NCBI GenBank assembly: GCA_017551625.1
Contig: JAFZLF010000050.1
Coordinates: 1 to 64,000, forward strand
DNA: 64,000 nucleotides
Source of the DNA: Clostridiales bacterium
GTDB taxonomy: Bacteria; Bacillota; Clostridia; Saccharofermentanales; Saccharofermentanaceae
Reading direction: 5' to 3'
The stretch's first letter is position 1. Each line of letters opens with the position of its first letter. Positions 33,764 through 42,878 of the stretch are shown here, one piece after another. Both the position numbers and the translations under genes were made by a program. The notes beneath the pieces are model-generated. The model did not search any database. It saw nothing but the letters and a program-made list of their open reading frames with translations, and was not told the origin of the DNA.

Positions 33764-34630
33764 TTACTTTCCGTATTTCATGATCAGCGTCTCCCGAAGG
33801 ATCTTCAGCGCCAGTGCAGTGCTGCATCCGCTCGCATCGTAAGGCGGGGAGAGCTCTACGAAGTCGAGTCCTACGAGGTTGATGTCCTTAAGCTGCATCA
33901 GGCAGATCCGGAGATCTTCGAAGGAAAGACCGCCCGCTTCCGGCGTGCCGGTTCCTGGGAACTCCCGAGGATCCAGTACGTCGAGGTCCACGGTCAGATA
34001 GACCGGGACGGGTTTCTCGGAGAGTCTCAGAAGTGCAAGTACCTCATCGAAGTTATCCGCTCTGAAACGCTCCATCTTCGTATGTGTCTTCGCAAACTCG
34101 AATTCTTCCTTCGTGCCAGAACGGATCCCGAACTGGTAAATCCGGCCGTCGCCCACGATATCGTGGATGCGGCGGAGGACGCAGGCGTGCGAGAGTTTAG
34201 CTCCGATATAGTCTTCCCGGAGGTCGCAGTGGGCATCGAAGTGAAGGACTACAACGTCCGGATATTTCTTCGCAACAGCGCGGAAAGCACCGAGGCTTAC
34301 GAGATGTTCGCCACCGAGCATGATCGGGAGTTTCCCGTCATCGAGGATGCGGGTCGTCTCCTGCTCGATGAGGTCCAGTGCCTGCTCCGCATCGCCGAAA
34401 GGAAGGTCCAGGTCGCCGGAATCGCAGATCGGGGCATCCTCGAGATCTTTGTCCTGGTAAGGACTGAAGGACTCGAGCCCGATGCTCTCATTTCTCATCG
34501 CGGAGGGACCGAATCTCGTTCCCGGGCGGAAGGAAGTAGTGCCGTCAAAAGGTGCGCCGAAGATCACAGCCTCGGCGTCTTCGTACGGGCAGTTCAGTGC
34601 GAAGAAGTTTTTCTCGATTCTGTCGACCAT
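33764..34630 (-). CDS. speB: Agmatinase / ureohydrolase
   Basis: A 288-residue ureohydrolase of the arginase fold. Metal-binding motifs are present: GGEHLVSLG (first His), HFDAHCDLREDY (Asp/His cluster) and DLDVLDPREFPGTGTPEAGG (Asp pair), plus the N-terminal FGAPFDGTTSFRPGTRFGPSAMR loop typical of agmatinases. It hydrolyses agmatine to putrescine and urea. Agmatine comes from the arginine decarboxylase encoded upstream in the same operon. The start overlaps the stop of speE by ATGA, so translation is coupled. The next gene downstream is the carboxyspermidine dehydrogenase, which uses the putrescine made here. Confidence 0.95.
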   Translation of the reverse strand: MVDRIEKNFFALNCPYEDAEAVIFGAPFDGTTSFRPGTRFGPSAMRNESIGLESFSPYQDKDLEDAPICDSGDLDLPFGDAEQALDLIEQETTRILDDGKLPIMLGGEHLVSLGAFRAVAKKYPDVVVLHFDAHCDLREDYIGAKLSHACVLRRIHDIVGDGRIYQFGIRSGTKEEFEFAKTHTKMERFRADNFDEVLALLRLSEKPVPVYLTVDLDVLDPREFPGTGTPEAGGLSFEDLRICLMQLKDINLVGLDFVELSPPYDASGCSTALALKILRETLIMKYGK

Positions 34631-35526
34631 CAGGCTTTTCCTCCCAGTGTACTTGTCGTGTCATTATTCGGAAGCTCTTCCATGGCTTCGAGGAGCCGCT
34701 GGACATAGTTCGGAAGAGCAAATGCGCCGCGGTGCAGGTTCGTGTTGTAGTACTTCGTCTCGATCCCGAGTTCTTTCCACGCGGCGGCACGCATATCTCT
34801 TACGGGGTGGTACTTCTTCGAGGCGAACCCGAAGAGCCAGTGACCGGACGGGTAGGTCGGAATATGTGCCTGATAGACCTTGCATACCGGGAAGTTCTGG
34901 TGGATGCGCTTGTGCGCACGCTGCATGGCACGGGCGTCATTCGCGTAGAAGGGACTCTCGTTCTGATTGACCATGATGCCGTCTTCCTTGAGCGCGGTGA
35001 AGCAGTTGCCGTAGAACTCCTTCGTGAAGAGACCTTCGCCCGGTCCGAAAGGATCTGTCGAGTCGACAAGGATCAGATCGTATTCGTTATCGTGATGGCG
35101 GACATACTTGAGCCCGTCTTCGAAGTGGCACTGAACACGCGGATCGTCGAAACCACAAGCGGTGAAGGGGAGGTACTCCTTAGCGATGCGAACGACTTCT
35201 TCGTCGATCTCGACCACGTCGATGTGCTCGATCGTGTCGTAGCGGGAGAGTTCTCTGACCACGCCGCCATCACCGGCACCGATGACCAGTACTTTTCGCA
35301 CGTCCGGATGCACACACATCGGCACATGCACCAGCATCTCGTGGTAGATGAACTCGTCCTTCTGGGTGAGCATCATGTAGCCGTCGAGGGTCAGGAAACG
35401 TCCGAACTCCGGTGACTCGAAAACATCGATCTGCTGGAAGTCGCTCTTTCCGCTGTAGAGTTGCCTGTCTACTTTGATCGAAAGCTTGACATGCGGGGTA
35501 TGAAATTCAGAAAACCAAAGATCCAT
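34630..35526 (-). CDS. speE: Spermidine synthase
   Basis: A 298-residue aminopropyltransferase. It starts MDLWFSEFHTPHVKLSIKV and contains EFGRFLTLDGYMMLTQKDEFIYHEMLVHVPM, the cofactor-binding VLVIGAGDGGVVRELSRYD, DVVEIDEEVV and DLILVDSTDPFGPGEGLFTKEFY with the catalytic Asp (about 155). It joins the aminopropyl group of decarboxylated S-adenosylmethionine to putrescine, giving spermidine and methylthioadenosine. The aminopropyl donor comes from the speD product in the same operon. AAGGAG precedes the ATG. It is coupled to speB by a four-base overlap. Confidence 0.96.
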   Translation of the reverse strand: MDLWFSEFHTPHVKLSIKVDRQLYSGKSDFQQIDVFESPEFGRFLTLDGYMMLTQKDEFIYHEMLVHVPMCVHPDVRKVLVIGAGDGGVVRELSRYDTIEHIDVVEIDEEVVRIAKEYLPFTACGFDDPRVQCHFEDGLKYVRHHDNEYDLILVDSTDPFGPGEGLFTKEFYGNCFTALKEDGIMVNQNESPFYANDARAMQRAHKRIHQNFPVCKVYQAHIPTYPSGHWLFGFASKKYHPVRDMRAAAWKELGIETKYYNTNLHRGAFALPNYVQRLLEAMEELPNNDTTSTLGGKA

Positions 35527-35669
35527 AGCCTACTCCTTCGTTCACCAAGTTTCATGGCTTAAAACCAACACCTATATAATACCACCATATAGACGTAAGG
35601 CATAACGTAACATGAAGTAATGGCAGGATCGTATTTCCGATATACGACCGATTTATTAGAAGCCGAAAC

Positions 35670-36662
35670 TCAACTCGATGCTGAGGAAGCTGCTGCACTG
35701 GCGGCAATTATCGCGCAGATCGCCGCGATTTCAGCCGCGATGACCGCAGAGATGATCGCCGAGATGGCGCTGTTCTTCGCTGTGGCATCCTTTCCGTCTG
35801 CATATGCATCGATCACGATCGCGGTCGCGATCATGTTGCGGATCCTCTTGCCCGCACCCAGCGCGCCCATGCCGCGGATGCTCTTGAGTTTTGCGCTGAC
35901 CTCCGCGATGTGGCCACAGACGAGGCTGCGGTCGGACTTATCGACGATCATGGCAATCGCGGCAACGATCGAATATGCGTTGGAATCGAAGTTTACGCCG
36001 TACTCCTTCAGGATCCGTCTTGTCTGCTCAACGGCCTCCGCCTTTTCCGGCGATGTCCCGTCAAAAACGCTCGTGACGCATGCCAGAAACTGGACCTTAT
36101 TCTTATGATGAAAGTACTTCCGAAGCGCCTGGAAATCCTCCTCGCAGCGGACTGCGAGCGCCTTTGGATCGATGCTGGAGATCGCCATCAGAGCACAGTT
36201 TGCGAGATCCTCACGTCCGGTGATCATCGGATGGTCGGAGTGCAGGAGCTTATAGATTTCTCTGGTACGGGCGATGACCGCATCGTACTCGCTGGGCATA
36301 CAGTTCTGATAGATGATCACGGCAGCCAGCACGAGGTAGTCCGAATTCATGAACTTCTTATCGAGCGCGTGATGGATCTCGGCGATGCGCGAGAGTGCGA
36401 CTTCCGGATTCGGATCCTTGGCCACCACGGCCGCAACGACCTGGCTCGCATTACCGTAGCCGAGTGTGGACAGAAATCCACCACTATGACGGACATGCTT
36501 CTTCGCCCATTTCAGAGCCTCGATATTAACGGGCTCGGTCTGACCGATAAAGGCCGCCGCACATGCAGAAGCCTCCATGCTGGAATTCAGAGTATAAGCT
36601 TTCTTCGCGGTCATGAAATTCTGCGCGAATACATCAATATTTGTGTTGATTTTGGTAAGCAT
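35670..36662 (-). CDS. DUF4003 family protein inside the polyamine operon
   Basis: A 330-residue, mostly helical protein. It starts MLTKINTNIDVFAQNFMTAKKAYTLNSSMEASACAAAFIG, then shows repeated helical pairs typical of DUF4003 (LRKYFHHKNKVQFLACV, RTRRILKEYGVNFDSN), with no signal peptide and no catalytic motif I recognise. The last 35 residues are an Ala/Ile/Ser-rich tail (AIISAVIAAEIAAICAI, SAAASSASS) that could insert into or lie on a membrane. GAGGT precedes the ATG. It lies between speA and speE on the same strand, so co-expression with polyamine enzymes is likely. Its function is unknown; the shared operon is the only clue. Confidence 0.8.
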   Translation of the reverse strand: MLTKINTNIDVFAQNFMTAKKAYTLNSSMEASACAAAFIGQTEPVNIEALKWAKKHVRHSGGFLSTLGYGNASQVVAAVVAKDPNPEVALSRIAEIHHALDKKFMNSDYLVLAAVIIYQNCMPSEYDAVIARTREIYKLLHSDHPMITGREDLANCALMAISSIDPKALAVRCEEDFQALRKYFHHKNKVQFLACVTSVFDGTSPEKAEAVEQTRRILKEYGVNFDSNAYSIVAAIAMIVDKSDRSLVCGHIAEVSAKLKSIRGMGALGAGKRIRNMIATAIVIDAYADGKDATAKNSAISAIISAVIAAEIAAICAIIAASAAASSASS

Positions 36663-36745
36663 CGTAATGACCTCACTTTCTCTTGTCGTGAGTTCATTTT
36701 ACGAAACGAAGTTAAAAAATCGGTTAAGAATCCTTCAAGAGTTTC

Positions 36746-38242
36746 TCAGACTACGACACGGATCGTAGAAAGAGAACTGTCCTCCGCCCCCGTGATCTGA
36801 CAGCCTTTTTCTTGCGCGAAACGCAGATACTCCAGTACTTCCTCGGTGATCCTCTCTCCCGGTGCCAGAACCGGAATTCCAGGAGGATAGCACATGATGC
36901 TCTCGGCAGCGATCCGGCCGACCGAGGATCCGAAATCGACGTGTTCGGTCTTCGCATAGAAAGCTTCCTGTGGCGAGAGAGCCACGATCGGGGCGATATA
37001 GCTGTTCGGGATCGACACGAGCGGATCCTTGCCGAAGTGACGGCGGATCTCCGACAGTGCGCCAACCAGACGCTCAAGCTCACGTACACGGTCGCCGACG
37101 GAAAGGTACGCCAGACAATTGCCGAAATCCCCGAACTCCATCTGGATATCGTACTCGTCGCGGAGGAGATCATAGACCTCGATGCCCGCCAGACCGACCG
37201 GCAGCGTGTGGATGACGAGCTTTGTCTTGTCAAAATCGCAGATGGCTTTGCCGTCGACCAGTTCCGAACCGATCGCATAGTACCCTCCGATGCTGTTGAT
37301 CTCGGAGCGGGCGTACTCCGCCATATCGATCACCTTATCGAAAAGCTCTTTGCCATGAAGTGCCAGCCTCTTTCTCGAAAGATCCAGACTCGACAGGAAT
37401 AGATATGAGCCGGAAGTAGTCTGCGTGAGGTTGATGATCTGCCGCACATAGGCCGGAGAGATCTCCGGAGCCGTTCTTTCCCCGGAGGTCTGCATATCTC
37501 CTGTACCGCCCACCAGCAGAAAAGAACTCTGTGTGAGCGAACCGCCGGACTTGTGCATCGAGACTGCGGCCATATCCGCACCTGCTTCCATAGCCGAGAC
37601 GGGGAGCTTGTCTGAGAAGGACAGGTGCGTGCCGTGCGCTTCATCGACGATGACCTGCATCCCGTGCGCGTGCGCCAGATTGACAATGCCACGAAGATCA
37701 CTGCAGATTCCGTAGTAGGTCGGATTGTTGACGAAGATCGCCTTCGCATCCGGATTCTTCCGGATCGCGTTCTCGATATCGGGAAGCGTCATGCCGAGTG
37801 CGATACCGAGCTGCTCGTGCGCACCCGGATCCACATAGACAGGGATGGCACCGCAAAGGACCATCGCATAGATGACACTTCTATGGACATTACGGGGAAC
37901 GATGATCTTGTCTCCTCGGGCGGCCACAGTAAAGACCATGGCCTGAACAGAAGACGTAGTACCGCCAACCATGAAGAACGCCGCACGCGCACCAAAGGCC
38001 TCGGCTGCAAGTTCTTCTGCATCTTTGATGACGGAGACCGGATGGCAGAGATTATCGAGAGGTTTCATGGAATTGACGTCGAGCGTCATCGTGCGCTCGC
38101 CCAGGAATGCGGTCAGTTCGGGATTGCCGCGACCGTGCTTGTGGCCGGGCACGTCAAAAGGAACGACCCGCTCGGATGTGTACTCTTCCAGGGCCTCGGC
38201 AATCGGTGCGCGGTTCTGTCTTTTCAGGAAATCGCTGTCCAC
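36746..38242 (-). CDS. speA: Arginine decarboxylase (Orn/Lys/Arg decarboxylase fold I)
   Basis: A 498-residue PLP enzyme of the major Orn/Lys/Arg decarboxylase family. It has VPFDVPGHKHGRGNPEL near the N-terminus, MVGGTTSSVQAMVF, the VDEAHGTHL motif with the Asp that binds the PLP ring, and the PLP-lysine motif VSMHKSGGSLTQSS (Lys about 231). The C-terminal 130 residues form the small domain. It turns arginine into agmatine, as the agmatinase gene in the same operon implies; lysine or ornithine specificity cannot be excluded from sequence alone. The start is GTG at 38242, directly after the speD stop, with AGGAGG ten to fifteen bases upstream. Confidence 0.93.
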   Translation of the reverse strand: MDSDFLKRQNRAPIAEALEEYTSERVVPFDVPGHKHGRGNPELTAFLGERTMTLDVNSMKPLDNLCHPVSVIKDAEELAAEAFGARAAFFMVGGTTSSVQAMVFTVAARGDKIIVPRNVHRSVIYAMVLCGAIPVYVDPGAHEQLGIALGMTLPDIENAIRKNPDAKAIFVNNPTYYGICSDLRGIVNLAHAHGMQVIVDEAHGTHLSFSDKLPVSAMEAGADMAAVSMHKSGGSLTQSSFLLVGGTGDMQTSGERTAPEISPAYVRQIINLTQTTSGSYLFLSSLDLSRKRLALHGKELFDKVIDMAEYARSEINSIGGYYAIGSELVDGKAICDFDKTKLVIHTLPVGLAGIEVYDLLRDEYDIQMEFGDFGNCLAYLSVGDRVRELERLVGALSEIRRHFGKDPLVSIPNSYIAPIVALSPQEAFYAKTEHVDFGSSVGRIAAESIMCYPPGIPVLAPGERITEEVLEYLRFAQEKGCQITGAEDSSLSTIRVVV

Positions 38243-39034
38243 TTAGTCGTTATCCTCCTCCGGTGCTTCAAAAACATTGGCTCCGGAGAAGATCTCGATC
38301 ATTTCTTTTCTAAGATTGTTCGTGATCTCAAGTCTGGTCTTCGGCGCGATCTCATAAACATCGGTCTTAAAGAGATAGTTCTGCAGATCGACATCCTTGA
38401 TGAGCATCTTGGTGTGATACAGATTCGCCTGATAGACATTAATATCGATAGCGTCATAGCGCTCGAGGGTCTTCTTGTCGATATAGTTCTGGATCGACAC
38501 GATGTTCTTGTCGCGGAAGATCTTCTTGCCGCTGACGTCACGTGTGAAGCCGCGGACGCGGTAGTCCATCGTGATGATATCCGAATCGAAGCTTCCGATC
38601 AGATAATCAAGAGTCGATAGCGGGGAGATCTCGCCACAAGTCGCCACGTCGATATCCACGCGGAAAGTCGCGATAGCCGTATCCGGATGGTACTCGGGAT
38701 AAGTATGGACGGTAACATGGCTCTTATCGAGATGGGCGATGACTGTCTCGGTCTCAATATGCGGGATCATGGACTCCTCCGCGATGAGAAGAGTAACGGA
38801 TGCGCCCTGCGGTTCATAGTCCTGCTTGGAGATACTCAGGACCTTCGCGCCGATCATCTCGGTCAGGTTGGTAAGGATATTCGTCAGACGCTCAGAATTG
38901 TACTGCTCGTTGATATAAGCAATATAGTCCTTCTGTTCACGAGCGGTCTTAGCATAGCACACATCGTAAATATTGAAACTGAGGGATTTGGTCAAATTGT
39001 TAAAGCCATAGAGACGAAGCTTCTCGTGCGCCAT
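38243..39034 (-). CDS. speD: S-adenosylmethionine decarboxylase proenzyme
   Basis: A 263-residue proenzyme of the Escherichia coli type (264 residues there). The self-cleavage site is the Ser in [18 protein letters not shown] (about residue 105), where the chain splits and Ser becomes the pyruvoyl cofactor. Upstream are the family motifs [20 protein letters not shown] and [28 protein letters not shown]; the later [23 protein letters not shown] is also typical. It supplies decarboxylated S-adenosylmethionine for speE. The ATG at 39034 has GAAAGGAT about eight bases upstream; an ATG nine bases earlier abuts that site and is less likely. First gene of the polyamine operon. Confidence 0.95.
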   Translation of the reverse strand: MAHEKLRLYGFNNLTKSLSFNIYDVCYAKTAREQKDYIAYINEQYNSERLTNILTNLTEMIGAKVLSISKQDYEPQGASVTLLIAEESMIPHIETETVIAHLDKSHVTVHTYPEYHPDTAIATFRVDIDVATCGEISPLSTLDYLIGSFDSDIITMDYRVRGFTRDVSGKKIFRDKNIVSIQNYIDKKTLERYDAIDINVYQANLYHTKMLIKDVDLQNYLFKTDVYEIAPKTRLEITNNLRKEMIEIFSGANVFEAPEEDND

Positions 39035-39362
39035 ATGAACCATCCTTTCCCGTTATTCTGACCTGAGAACAAAACACCCGGAGCCTATCCGTCCGGAAAA
39101 GAAGAGGTCCTGTGCCAAAGCTCATCGCACTCTTATTGATTATTCACAAGTCAGGTCGCGTCCTCACACCTCTGATCGAAGCGCTTCCTTTGGTTATAAA
39201 GTAACCAACTTATAAACATTAAGGGAATTCTTGCTTCCCACTCAATAAGGCAGTTCCTGAAAACTGCCGCTTCGGCACTCGCCGCAATGACAAAAAGATA
39301 TCACGGATAGCGCGTTTTTGCAATAGTTTTATGAATATTCATACTTTGGCAAAAGAACTTTG
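39035..39362. other. Divergent gene-free region between speD and the third lipoprotein
   Basis: About 330 bases before the plus-strand promoter. It holds a perfect palindrome TTGGTTA-TAAAG-TAACCAA at 39190-39208 and a GGCAGTT/AAACTGCC hairpin at 39249-39267. The palindrome lies about 160 bases before speD and may be an operator. I looked for a SAM or other known riboswitch in the speD leader and saw no match. Confidence 0.6.
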
Positions 39363-39392
39363 TTGAGCGTGCTTTTGGTGACGTGCTACAAT
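39363..39392 (+). promoter_or_regulatory. Promoter of the third lipoprotein gene
   Basis: TTGAGC (39363-39368), an 18-base spacer and TACAAT (39387-39392) with an upstream TG (extended -10), 37 bases before the start codon. Confidence 0.6.
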
Positions 39393-39428
39393 TGCCATAG
39401 TTGTTCTAATGAGGCGGAGGGCGATACC

Positions 39429-41726
39429 ATGAAAAAAGCACTGTCCGGATTACTAACGTTCGCAATGATTCTTTCCATCACAACTGCTTGCAACAGGAGC
39501 ACTTCAGATAGCAATGGGGAATCTTCTCAAATTGCCTCATCCATCACGAGTGAACCGGCAATAGAGACAGAGCCACCTGAACCGACCAAAGGAGAGCTGC
39601 TGTTCAGAAAGGACACGGAAAAAGAACCGGGTTCTTTTCGACGCGTAAAACTGGATCATTCTCTCGAAGAGCTGGGCACCTATTCCGCATATGGGAACAC
39701 AGCAGTTCCTCTAGAGAATAGTTTCCTATGCTCTTGTGTCATTGACAAGGAAATAACTCCTGAAGATTATGAATGTATGGGGTTCTACGTTATGGAGTAT
39801 GACTATGAAGGTAATCGTCTCGACTATCACAAACTGGACGAGATCGACTCCGAGCAGGCGGCATACTTCCTGACTGATCAGAACAGGATCCTGCTTATTA
39901 CCTATGAGTTGACCTATTCCTCCGATGAGACCTGCCTAGTGTATGAATATGATCCGCAACAACATGCGTTAACCCTCCTCTTTGAGATCACGATCCCCTA
40001 CTTTGGAGAGATGAAGTTCGATGCATTTGTCGACGGGAAACTCTATAAATGGCTCGGAGATGAAGAAGCCCCGGAGAACTGCGTATATCAGAGGTATGAT
40101 CTGGAGGGCAATCTGGAATGCGAAACAGAGATCATTGATTTTACATCTGACACCTATCATTATACTGAGTATTATTCTTATGGAGGGCAAAGCGAGCAAT
40201 ACGGAATAAGCAAATACTTCTGTCAAGGGTTCTGGAGAGAGGATACTTACTATGTTTTGCGAAGTGCAGAGGGTGAGGCGACTTTTGATGTCCTCTGTTT
40301 TGATAAAGAGCTTAATAAGATCGACGAATTTCAGACCGATATTGATTCGATGAAACTGTTTTGCAGAGGGGAACAGCGGAATGAATATGTTGCGGATCAA
40401 GATGGCATCTATTCATGGAATACGAATGAGGCAGACTGGGAAAGGATACTTTCGTGGGATCAGACGAGTCTCGATTGGGATGCCAAAAAGGTATCTTCAT
40501 ACTGTCAAGTGCTTCTAAATGATCGAATCCTATATGATGAAGATCTACTGTTGCCGGGTGATCCCCTAGATGATCCGGAAGATGAAATAACTATTGTGAC
40601 GATAGCGGCTACGTCTTTCAGTGGAGCCGTGTATTATGCAGATGATGAAATCTGGTCGAGGAAGCAGTACTATTACGACTACTGCATAGATGATTATGGC
40701 AAGATACATGGCTGCTCTCGTTTGGAGCCGATTATAAAAGACTTCCGGGAAGGAAGACTGGACGTGCTGTTAATTAACGATCTATATATGCTCGGTGGGC
40801 CGATTTTGGCTGCTCAAGACAGCATGAGATTAGCAGATCAAATCGTCAATGAGGGGGATTGTCTGGATCTTTCGCCTTACGTCCAGCCCTATCTCGATGG
40901 TCAGAAAAGAGCATTTTTCCATACGCCGATTTCCTTGATCCCGTTATTCGAAAGAACAGGAAAACAGTATGTATTTCCGGTGGTGGACTTGAGAATGGCA
41001 GTGGATACTTTGTTTTCCAATGGCAGTATTCCACTTGGGGCAGAATCTACATACTCAGATTGGATCGAGTATGCCCGTTCTCTGGGATCCGGGAAGAAAC
41101 TCCTGTTTTATGGAAAAGAAGCCTTCCTTAGACAGTGCCTATCTTACGATATAGATTCATTCATCGACGGGGAAACAGGGACTGCCCGATTTGATTGCCA
41201 GGAGTTTAAGGATCTGCTTCTTCTATGCAAGGAGTATTGCGATCAGGAAGGTGGGATGAAAAAAGGTACGGATCCTTTTGAAGATGCGCAGATTACGAGT
41301 GCGAATGCGATCTCAAGTACAGGTCAGACCTCCAATGTGCAAAGGATAGGTTTCCCCTCGGCGCATGGCACGGGATACTGTCTGATACCTTGTTCCTATT
41401 TTGTCATTTCCGCATCCTGTACGCACCCGGATGAGGCGTGGAAAGTAGTAGAAGGTTGTCTGGAGATAAATGAGCGAAACAGCAATGACCGTATCTGGGC
41501 ATATTCCTTTTCTGCTACAGATAGTTGGGGATTTGTAGGAGAGGACTGGACTTTTGATAATGATGTCCGCTTGTCGGATATTGCACTAACCTATTTTCCA
41601 GACCAGGAACTCATCGATCTGATCGTTGAGGAAGCTAAGAAATATTTCTATGGTGATGTCTCGTTGGAGGACACCGTGCGTGAGATCAACGAGAAAGTCC
41701 AGAATGTTCTTGACAGAAGGGAATAA
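39429..41726 (+). CDS. Large lipoprotein, third relative of the 10818/13300 pair
   Basis: A 765-residue lipoprotein. Signal peptide with lipobox ITTAC (Cys about residue 22), a Ser/Thr/Glu/Pro linker, then a beta-rich first half and a solute-binding-type second half. Shared traits with the tandem pair at 10818-15741 are the overall size, D-x-D-G-K-L-Y type blades, a mid-protein DVLLINDLYML stretch, and the C-terminal IVEEAKKYFYGDVSLEDTV plus INEKVQNVLDRRE ending. Similarity is weaker than between the tandem copies. GGCGGAGGG precedes the ATG at 39429; an earlier in-frame start at 39360 overlaps the promoter. No permease genes are adjacent. AT content is higher than in neighbours, hinting at different history. 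Confidence 0.78.
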   Translation: MKKALSGLLTFAMILSITTACNRSTSDSNGESSQIASSITSEPAIETEPPEPTKGELLFRKDTEKEPGSFRRVKLDHSLEELGTYSAYGNTAVPLENSFLCSCVIDKEITPEDYECMGFYVMEYDYEGNRLDYHKLDEIDSEQAAYFLTDQNRILLITYELTYSSDETCLVYEYDPQQHALTLLFEITIPYFGEMKFDAFVDGKLYKWLGDEEAPENCVYQRYDLEGNLECETEIIDFTSDTYHYTEYYSYGGQSEQYGISKYFCQGFWREDTYYVLRSAEGEATFDVLCFDKELNKIDEFQTDIDSMKLFCRGEQRNEYVADQDGIYSWNTNEADWERILSWDQTSLDWDAKKVSSYCQVLLNDRILYDEDLLLPGDPLDDPEDEITIVTIAATSFSGAVYYADDEIWSRKQYYYDYCIDDYGKIHGCSRLEPIIKDFREGRLDVLLINDLYMLGGPILAAQDSMRLADQIVNEGDCLDLSPYVQPYLDGQKRAFFHTPISLIPLFERTGKQYVFPVVDLRMAVDTLFSNGSIPLGAESTYSDWIEYARSLGSGKKLLFYGKEAFLRQCLSYDIDSFIDGETGTARFDCQEFKDLLLLCKEYCDQEGGMKKGTDPFEDAQITSANAISSTGQTSNVQRIGFPSAHGTGYCLIPCSYFVISASCTHPDEAWKVVEGCLEINERNSNDRIWAYSFSATDSWGFVGEDWTFDNDVRLSDIALTYFPDQELIDLIVEEAKKYFYGDVSLEDTVREINEKVQNVLDRRE

Positions 41727-41858
41727 GAGCAGAAAACACATGTTTCTTGCACGAAGGGCTTTCTGGATATAAAATAGTATGGCATTTGTCCTAATACCCT
41801 CAGGATAATAGGTCAAAAACGCTTCGGGTCCGATCCCGTGGAAAGCAGGAAAGAAACT

Positions 41859-42788
41859 ATGGTTTATAACAATGTCTTAGAAGCTGTCGGGCATACGCCC
41901 ATGATCCGTCTGTCAGAGCGGATGGTAGGGAAGGATTGCGCTCGCGTGCTGGTCAAATACGAAGGCCTGAATGTCGGCGGTTCCATTAAAACGAGAACGG
42001 CGCTGAATATGATCGAGCAGGCAGAAAAGGACGGGAAGATCACGAAGGATACGATCATCGTGGAGCCGACGTCCGGTAATCAGGGCATCGGTCTGGCGCT
42101 GGTCGGTGCGGTCAGAGGATACAGAACGATCATCATCATGCCGGACTCCGTGTCCTGCGAGAGAAGATATCTCGTCGAGCACTACGGCGCCGAAGTCAAA
42201 CTGATCCACGATGACGGCGACATCGGAAAAGCGATTGACGAATGCCTGAAACTTGCCGAGAAGATGGCAGCGGAAGATCCGAACGTATTCGTTCCCCAGC
42301 AGTTCACGAACCCTGCGAACCCGATGGTGCACCGTCACCACACGGGATTGGAGATCCTCGAGCAGGTCGCCGGTCCGATCGACGGATTCTGCGCAGGCAT
42401 CGGCACGGGCGGTACGCTCTCCGGCATCGGAGAAGTGCTAAAGGCCCAGAACCCGAATATCACGATCTGGGCGGTCGAGCCGGAAAATGCCGCGATCCTC
42501 GCGGGCGGAAACATCGGATCCCACCTGCAGATGGGCATCGGCGACGGCCTGATCCCGGAGAACCTGAATACGGAGATCTTCGAAGATGTATATGTCGTAA
42601 CGGACGACGAAGCGATCGGTACGGCGAAGGACCTTGCGAGAAAAGAGGGCCTCATGTGCGGCATCTCATCCGGCTCGAATGTCGCGGCCGCGATCGCCAT
42701 GGCCAGAAAACTCGGACCAGGAAAGACCGTCGTGACCGTGCTTCCGGACACCGCCGAGAGATACTTCTCCACGCCGCTGTTCCAGTGA
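41859..42788 (+). CDS. cysK: Cysteine synthase family PLP enzyme
   Basis: A 309-residue PLP enzyme of fold type II, the usual length for O-acetylserine sulfhydrylase. It has the PLP lysine in NVGGSIKTRTAL (about residue 43), the substrate loop TSGNQGIGLALVG, the phosphate cup GIGTGGTLSGIGEVLK and a late SSGSNVAAA. It would make cysteine from O-acetylserine and sulfide. Two details differ from textbook CysK: TSGNQG instead of TSGNTG, and MPDSVSCERR instead of MPETMSLERR, so a related beta-replacement reaction is possible. I prefer the ATG at 41859 (CAGGAAAG upstream) over GTG at 41838. No serine acetyltransferase is next to it. A terminator follows. Confidence 0.85.
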   Translation: MVYNNVLEAVGHTPMIRLSERMVGKDCARVLVKYEGLNVGGSIKTRTALNMIEQAEKDGKITKDTIIVEPTSGNQGIGLALVGAVRGYRTIIIMPDSVSCERRYLVEHYGAEVKLIHDDGDIGKAIDECLKLAEKMAAEDPNVFVPQQFTNPANPMVHRHHTGLEILEQVAGPIDGFCAGIGTGGTLSGIGEVLKAQNPNITIWAVEPENAAILAGGNIGSHLQMGIGDGLIPENLNTEIFEDVYVVTDDEAIGTAKDLARKEGLMCGISSGSNVAAAIAMARKLGPGKTVVTVLPDTAERYFSTPLFQ

Positions 42789-42821
42789 GAGCGGAAATGC
42801 AACCGGATTATTGAATTAATA

Positions 42822-42862
42822 AGGGACTGTGAACCGAGATGGGTCACAGTCCCTTTTGTTTT
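42822..42862. terminator. Bidirectional terminator between cysK and maf
   Basis: AAGGGACTGTGA pairs with TCACAGTCCCTT over 12 bases and runs into TTGTTTT. It lies between the convergent cysK and maf genes and can serve both. Confidence 0.9.
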
Positions 42863-42878
42863 CCTTGCGTAGAATTAT

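Noticed and set aside
32699..34708. 669-codon plus-strand frame across the polyamine dehydrogenase and agmatinase genes
   Set aside because: Antisense to two clearly recognised enzymes; the translation resembles nothing known.
39035..39200. SAM-sensing riboswitch in the speD leader
   Set aside because: The leader is long enough, but the conserved SAM-I, SAM-II or SAM-IV core sequences are not visible.
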